9,893 bases of DNA from CAZKYP01 sp964556885 (GTDB lineage: Bacteria > Planctomycetota > Phycisphaerae > Sedimentisphaerales > Anaerobacaceae). The DNA lies in contig CAZKYP010000123.1 of assembly GCA_964556885.1 (NCBI GenBank), positions 1 to 9,893 on the forward strand, read 5' to 3'. How positions within the stretch are numbered: the first letter of the stretch is position 1; each line of letters opens with the position of its first letter. A program made the position numbers and the translations under genes. Positions 6,245 to 9,893 of the stretch are shown here, piece by piece. The notes beneath the pieces were generated by a model. That model saw only the letters and a list, made by a program, of their open reading frames with translations, had not been told where the DNA came from and ran no database searches.

Positions 6245-8620
6245 TTACTTCTTGGAAGCAGCGGTTTTTCTGGTCTTTTTCGTGCCGATAATTTCTTCGG
6301 CCTCTTCGAGCGTTTCAGGAGGCCATTGTCCCGCGTCCTGCAACTGCTTTAAGTTGTCCAACTGTTTGATGCCGACAATCGTTCTGCATTTGGGGAACCT
6401 GCTGCAACCCATGAAGGGCCCCTTTTTACCCTGCCTGATTACGAGCTCGCCTTCCTTGCATTTATAACACTTGATAGATGTAGACTTGGGCGGGGCCTTG
6501 GGCGGCAGGACGTTGCCTTCTTTGTCGATTTTCATAGTTGTCTTACAGTTCGGATAGTCACTACATCCGAGGAACGGACCGAACCGGCCGCTTTTATGTA
6601 CCATCGGTTTGCCGCATTCGGGACATTTGTGTTCGCTGACTTGTTCTTCAATCATCTTTCCCTCCTTATCACATGGACATGAAAACGTGCATTTCGGATA
6701 CGTCGAGCAGCTCAGGAACTTCCCGTTCTTGCCGAATCTGTAAACAAGCTGCCGGCCGCACTGCGGACATTCGTACTCGCTCGGAGTCACTTCCGCCTTG
6801 GCGTGTTTCATCTCGGCCTGGGCCGTCTCGAGGCTCTCCTTAAACGGACCGTAGAATTCTTTCAGGACGCCGAGCCAGTCGAGATGCTGTTCCTCGATCT
6901 TATCGAGCTGGGCCTCCATAAAACGCGTAAAGGCAATGTCCATTATCTTCGGGAAATATTCGTTGAGCTTGTCGGTGACTACCTCGCCGAGATCGGTCGC
7001 GTGGAATTTCTTCTCTATCTGCTCGACATAACCGCGATCCTGAACAGTGCTTATGATAGAGGAGTAGGTGCTCGGCCTGCCGATACCCTCCTTTTCGAGA
7101 GCCTTGACAAGTGAAGCTTCGGTATACCGGGCCGTCGGTTTTGTAAAATGCTGCTCAGCTTTGATATCCACAGCGGCCAGCTCCTGGCCGATTTTCACCG
7201 AAGGCAGCTCCTGTTCGTTAGAGGAAATAGACCAGATTTTTGTGAAGCCGTCGAACATCATGACCCGGCCGGTTGTTCTATATCGACAAATTCCCACCGA
7301 GGTCTGGGCCGAAATACCGAGATTTGTCACGTTCCATTTCGCCGCTTCCATCTGGCAGGCAACAAAACGCCGCCATACGAGGTCGTAGAGCTTGTACTGC
7401 TCTTCGGTAAGAAAAGACTTTATATCCGAAGGTGTCAGATCGACGTCCGTCGGGCGGATGGCCTCGTGAGCCTGCTGGGCAGATTTTTTCGACGCGTAAA
7501 ATTTGGCTTCCTTCGGCAGATAGTCAGAACCAATGTTATTGCCGATATATGCTCGCACGTCTTTGACAGCTTCGTTCGATAAGTGTGTGCTGTCCGTTCT
7601 CATGTACGTGATAAGACCCAAAGTACCCATCGAGCCCAAGTCGATGCCCTCGTACAACTGCTGTGCAACCCGCATGGTTCTTTTAGTGGCAAAGCCCAGT
7701 CGATTCGCAGCCGCCTGCTGCAACGTGGAAGTTATAAAAGGAGCCGATGGTCGGGAAATCGACTCCTTGGTTTGTAAATCATCAAGCTTGAACCTGGCCT
7801 GTTTTAATTCGCTGAATATTCGCTCGGCCTGCTGGGCGTTGGAAGCCTTGAATTCCTCATCGCCCACTTTGTAGAGTTCGGCCTTAAACGCATCGTGCTC
7901 GGTGAGCCATTTACTCTGCTCGGCGATCGAGGGAGCTTTATCGCCGTCGTTATCAGCCTTCATAAAATCAGACCACTGTCGGCTGTAGTCGTTTTGAAGA
8001 TCGGTAGTGAAAACCGCAGGGATAAGCCAGTATTCGGTCGGCTTGAAGCTGCGAATCTCCCTTTCCTTTTCGACTATCATCTTGACGGCGATGGACTGGA
8101 CGCGACCGGCAGACAGGCCCCTTGTGATTTTCTTCCACAACAACGGGCTTATCTGATAGCCGACAATCCTGTCGAGAATCCGTCTTGCCTGCTGGGCCAT
8201 GACTTTATCCATATCGAGCTTGCCCGGCTCAGCAAAGGCATTCTTAATTGCGGACTGCGTTATCGCATTGAATATTACACGGTAGGTCTTTTCCTCCGGC
8301 ACACCTAACAGTTGCGCAAGGTGCCAGGCAATCGCCTCGCCCTCACGGTCAAGGTCGGTCGCCAGATACAGCTTGTCGCATTTTTTCACAGCGGCCTTCA
8401 ACGAAACAACCGTGCGTTTTTTGCCCGGCATTATCTCGTATGTCGGCTCGAAATCGTTATCGATATCGACGTTCAGACCGTTCGAAGGCAAATCCCGAAC
8501 ATGCCCCATCGAGGCCATAACCTCAAAATCGGGACCGAGATATTTGTTGATTGTCTTGGCCTTAGCAGGGGATTCGACAATTACTAATGATTTATTTTTG
8601 GTAGTACTCTTTTTTGCCAT
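6245..8620 (-). CDS. topA: DNA topoisomerase I (type IA), complete
   Basis: A 791-residue enzyme that relaxes negative supercoils by passing one DNA strand through a transient break. The Toprim domain has Glu16 in VIVESPAKAKT and the acidic triad in ATDLDREGE (Asp89, Asp91, Glu93). The active-site Tyr339 lies in GLITYMRTDSTHLS. LSAGRVQS (169-176) and AHEAIRPTD (384-392) are further hallmarks. Three C-terminal C4 zinc fingers follow: Cys618/621/638/644, Cys666/669/686/692 and Cys718/721/739/745. Two extra Cys, 648 and 650, follow the first. The protein ends in a Lys-rich tail. It is shorter than the E. coli enzyme (865 residues) but complete. A hydrophilic stretch at about 208-265 is probably a lineage-specific insertion. 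The ATG at 8620 gives the normal N-terminus, MAKKST. No Shine-Dalgarno sequence is seen before it. The gene converges on the DUF1080 gene with a 31-base gap and no visible terminator. Confidence 0.98.
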   Translation of the reverse strand: MAKKSTTKNKSLVIVESPAKAKTINKYLGPDFEVMASMGHVRDLPSNGLNVDIDNDFEPTYEIMPGKKRTVVSLKAAVKKCDKLYLATDLDREGEAIAWHLAQLLGVPEEKTYRVIFNAITQSAIKNAFAEPGKLDMDKVMAQQARRILDRIVGYQISPLLWKKITRGLSAGRVQSIAVKMIVEKEREIRSFKPTEYWLIPAVFTTDLQNDYSRQWSDFMKADNDGDKAPSIAEQSKWLTEHDAFKAELYKVGDEEFKASNAQQAERIFSELKQARFKLDDLQTKESISRPSAPFITSTLQQAAANRLGFATKRTMRVAQQLYEGIDLGSMGTLGLITYMRTDSTHLSNEAVKDVRAYIGNNIGSDYLPKEAKFYASKKSAQQAHEAIRPTDVDLTPSDIKSFLTEEQYKLYDLVWRRFVACQMEAAKWNVTNLGISAQTSVGICRYRTTGRVMMFDGFTKIWSISSNEQELPSVKIGQELAAVDIKAEQHFTKPTARYTEASLVKALEKEGIGRPSTYSSIISTVQDRGYVEQIEKKFHATDLGEVVTDKLNEYFPKIMDIAFTRFMEAQLDKIEEQHLDWLGVLKEFYGPFKESLETAQAEMKHAKAEVTPSEYECPQCGRQLVYRFGKNGKFLSCSTYPKCTFSCPCDKEGKMIEEQVSEHKCPECGKPMVHKSGRFGPFLGCSDYPNCKTTMKIDKEGNVLPPKAPPKSTSIKCYKCKEGELVIRQGKKGPFMGCSRFPKCRTIVGIKQLDNLKQLQDAGQWPPETLEEAEEIIGTKKTRKTAASKK

Positions 8621-8898
8621 AATAATGCTTTGCAGACCACTCTTAGCCCTGATTTTATGCGGGTTTTACCCCCTCAGACGGGATAAAACGATTGTCCATA
8701 AGCCACATATCGGCTAATTTAACAATCAAATTAAAAAAAGGACAAATATCCACGAACGCCTTATATGTCAAGAAAAAACGCCCACCGAATTCCGTAAATC
8801 CTGAATATATACGCAGTTAATTAAGGAAATAAGCTAATAATAACGAAAATTTATTTTAATTATCGATACTAAAGTTAATGTAGGAAGTGGTTTTACTA
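8621..8898. other. AT-rich intergenic region upstream of topA
   Basis: These 278 bases lie between the rdgB stop and the topA start, both on the minus strand, and should hold the topA promoter. I see no convincing -35/-10 pair. There are small palindromes only: GGGTTTTACCC at 8661-8671, AGCC-N7-GGCT at 8701-8715, TTAATTAA at 8817-8824, and AAAAT-TT-ATTTT at 8846-8857. None has a stem plus T-run that would make a clear terminator for rdgB. No open frame of note. Confidence 0.4.
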
Positions 8899-9531
8899 TT
8901 AGCTGTTTGGGAGAATTTGATCAAGCAGCGGCTTCAACTTTCGGATGGCGTTGCCGCGGTGGGAGATTGCGTTTTTCTCTTCCGGCGTTAACTGGGCCAC
9001 GGTCTTTTTCAGATGCGGCACGAAAAAAACCGGGTCGTATCCGAAGCCGTTTGTTCCGATTTCCCTGTCGGCTATAAAACCTTCCAGCTTCCCCTCGGTC
9101 TCAATCAAAACTCTTTCAGGGCTTGCCAGACACAGACAGCAGACAAATCCGGCCGTCCTTTTACTTTCAGGCACATCTTTTAGAAGCTCAAGAACCTTTG
9201 CAATATTCCTGTGGTCAATCAGCGTCCTGTCCGGTCCCTGCAATTTCTCACCGGAAAAACGAGCCGACTTGACTCCCGGAGCACCGTTCAGCGCATCGAC
9301 CATAAGGCCCGAGTCATCGGCAATGGTCCAAAGGCCGGTCGCTTTTGCGTAACCGGTTGCTTTTTTACGGGCGTTCTCGGCAAAGGTCCGGCCGTCCTCT
9401 TCGACCTCGGTGATATTATCGAAATCCGAAAGATTCAGCCATTGAATATCGGTTCCCAGGCAGGCCCTCAATTCGGAAATTTTGCCGGGATTGGTAGTTG
9501 CAACAAGAATCTTTCTATCTTTTTCAAACAC
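8899..9531 (-). CDS. rdgB: XTP/dITP diphosphatase (RdgB/HAM1 family)
   Basis: A 210-residue cytoplasmic nucleotide-pool cleaner that hydrolyses XTP, dITP and ITP to the monophosphate and pyrophosphate, keeping deaminated purines out of DNA and RNA. The N-terminus KILVATTNPGKISEL (7-21) carries the family TTNPGK phosphate-binding motif. FAENARKKA (50-58), the acidic pair Asp72-Asp73 in ADDSGL, GAPGVKSARFSGE (83-95), GFGYDPVF (162-169) and the C-terminal SHR (190-192) are all present. Length is normal. The start is GTG at 9531, sharing its first G with the TAG stop of the upstream permease gene (TAGTG). No Shine-Dalgarno sequence is seen, so translation is probably coupled to the permease. An operon with a TRAP transporter is not an obvious functional link and may only reflect gene packing. 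Confidence 0.96.
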   Translation of the reverse strand: MFEKDRKILVATTNPGKISELRACLGTDIQWLNLSDFDNITEVEEDGRTFAENARKKATGYAKATGLWTIADDSGLMVDALNGAPGVKSARFSGEKLQGPDRTLIDHRNIAKVLELLKDVPESKRTAGFVCCLCLASPERVLIETEGKLEGFIADREIGTNGFGYDPVFFVPHLKKTVAQLTPEEKNAISHRGNAIRKLKPLLDQILPNS

Positions 9532-9893
9532 TATACGAGCTTCAATAATTGCGGGATAAACAGGGAGAGCTGTGGGATATATGTCACCAGCATCAGGGCG
9601 ATTATCATCGCACCGAAAAACGGCAGAAGGGGCTTAGCAACTTTCGAGATCGTCGTATCACCGACGCCGCAGCCTACGAACAAACACGTCCCAACCGGCG
9701 GCGTGCACAGCCCGATGCAAAGATTGGCAATCATTATAATACCGAAATGAATCGGATGCATTCCAAGCTGCTTGACAACCGGAAGAAATATCGGCGTAAA
9801 GATAAGGACCGCCGGCGTCATGTCCATAAAAGTCCCGACGAACAACAGCAGGACATTGATAATCAGTAAAATTACGATTTTACTGTCGGAAAC
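9531..9893 (-). CDS. dctM: TRAP transporter large permease (DctM-type), C-terminal part only
   Basis: The last 120 residues of the large membrane subunit of a tripartite ATP-independent periplasmic transporter, which imports organic acids or related solutes using an ion gradient and a periplasmic binding protein. The frame is open to the window edge. An apparent TTG start at 9845 is internal, since hydrophobic residues (IVILLIINVLLLFVG) continue upstream of it. Visible hallmarks are FMDMTPAVLIFTPIFLPV, the HFGIIMI stretch, GLCTPPVG with the following glycine-rich segment, and a final hydrophobic helix ending YIPQLSLFIPQLL. At least four membrane segments are present. Full-length members have about 430 residues, so roughly 300 are missing. 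The small permease and binding protein would be expected upstream, outside the window. The substrate cannot be told. Confidence 0.93.
   Translation of the reverse strand, partial: VSDSKIVILLIINVLLLFVGTFMDMTPAVLIFTPIFLPVVKQLGMHPIHFGIIMIANLCIGLCTPPVGTCLFVGCGVGDTTISKVAKPLLPFFGAMIIALMLVTYIPQLSLFIPQLLKLV

Noticed and set aside
7148..7582. Long plus-strand open frames opposite topA, and similar frames opposite the oxidoreductase and rdgB.
   Set aside because: They lie antisense to well-supported conserved genes, show no recognisable motifs and have no ribosome-binding sites. They are shadows of the coding strand.
7470..8197. The 11-mer GCCTGCTGGGC occurs three times within topA (7470-7480, 7827-7837, 8187-8197).
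   Set aside because: All three copies are in frame and encode Ala-Gln-Gln-Ala. Two lie in conserved TopA motifs, so codon preference explains them and no separate DNA element is needed.
8653..8688. TTTTAT ... ATAAAA with GGGTTTTACCC inside, as a possible terminator or regulatory RNA before topA.
   Set aside because: The outer stem is AT-only, the inner stem has four base pairs, and no T-run follows on either strand. The support is too weak for a call.

Overview
The window looks like chromosomal DNA of a Gram-negative-type bacterium, most probably a planctomycete of the Phycisphaerae/Sedimentisphaerales kind. This is inference. It rests on a Tat-exported Gfo/Idh/MocA oxidoreductase next to a DUF1080 protein, and on a large secreted C10-type peptidase with FG-GAP repeats. 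Both are common in that phylum, but neither is unique to it. No rRNA, tRNA, CRISPR array, insertion sequence or phage gene was seen.

Layout, left to right. (1) Positions 1-521 (+): the 3' part of a PlsC-type acyltransferase whose 5' end lies outside the window. (2) 546-3839 (-): a convergent 1097-residue secreted protein. It has a signal peptide, a C10 (streptopain-like) propeptide and peptidase domain, a carboxypeptidase-regulatory-like domain, a beta-sandwich and seven FG-GAP repeats that probably close into a beta-propeller. The usual nucleophile position of the peptidase reads Pro, with a Cys two residues upstream. (3) 3840-4188: a divergent 349-base intergenic region with ribosome-binding sites for both flanking genes and a short perfect inverted repeat. 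(4) 4189-6213 (+): a two-gene operon of a Tat-exported Gfo/Idh/MocA oxidoreductase and a Sec-exported DUF1080 (3-keto-glycoside hydrolase family) protein. (5) 6245-8620 (-): complete DNA topoisomerase I. (6) 8621-8898: an AT-rich gap. (7) 8899-9893 (-): XTP/dITP pyrophosphatase, overlapping by one base the end of a TRAP-transporter large permease gene that runs off the window.

How the genes may work together. topA, rdgB and plsC are housekeeping genes for DNA topology, nucleotide-pool sanitation and phospholipid synthesis. The exported proteins (C10-propeller, oxidoreductase, DUF1080) and the TRAP permease fit a cell that degrades and imports environmental polymers and organic acids. The oxidoreductase/DUF1080 pair is the best candidate for a dedicated pathway: oxidation of a glycoside to its 3-keto form, then cleavage outside the cytoplasm. 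I see no clearly new multi-gene system. The items most worth a second look are the displaced nucleophile of the C10 protein, its architecture, and the exported oxidative glycan-cleavage pair.
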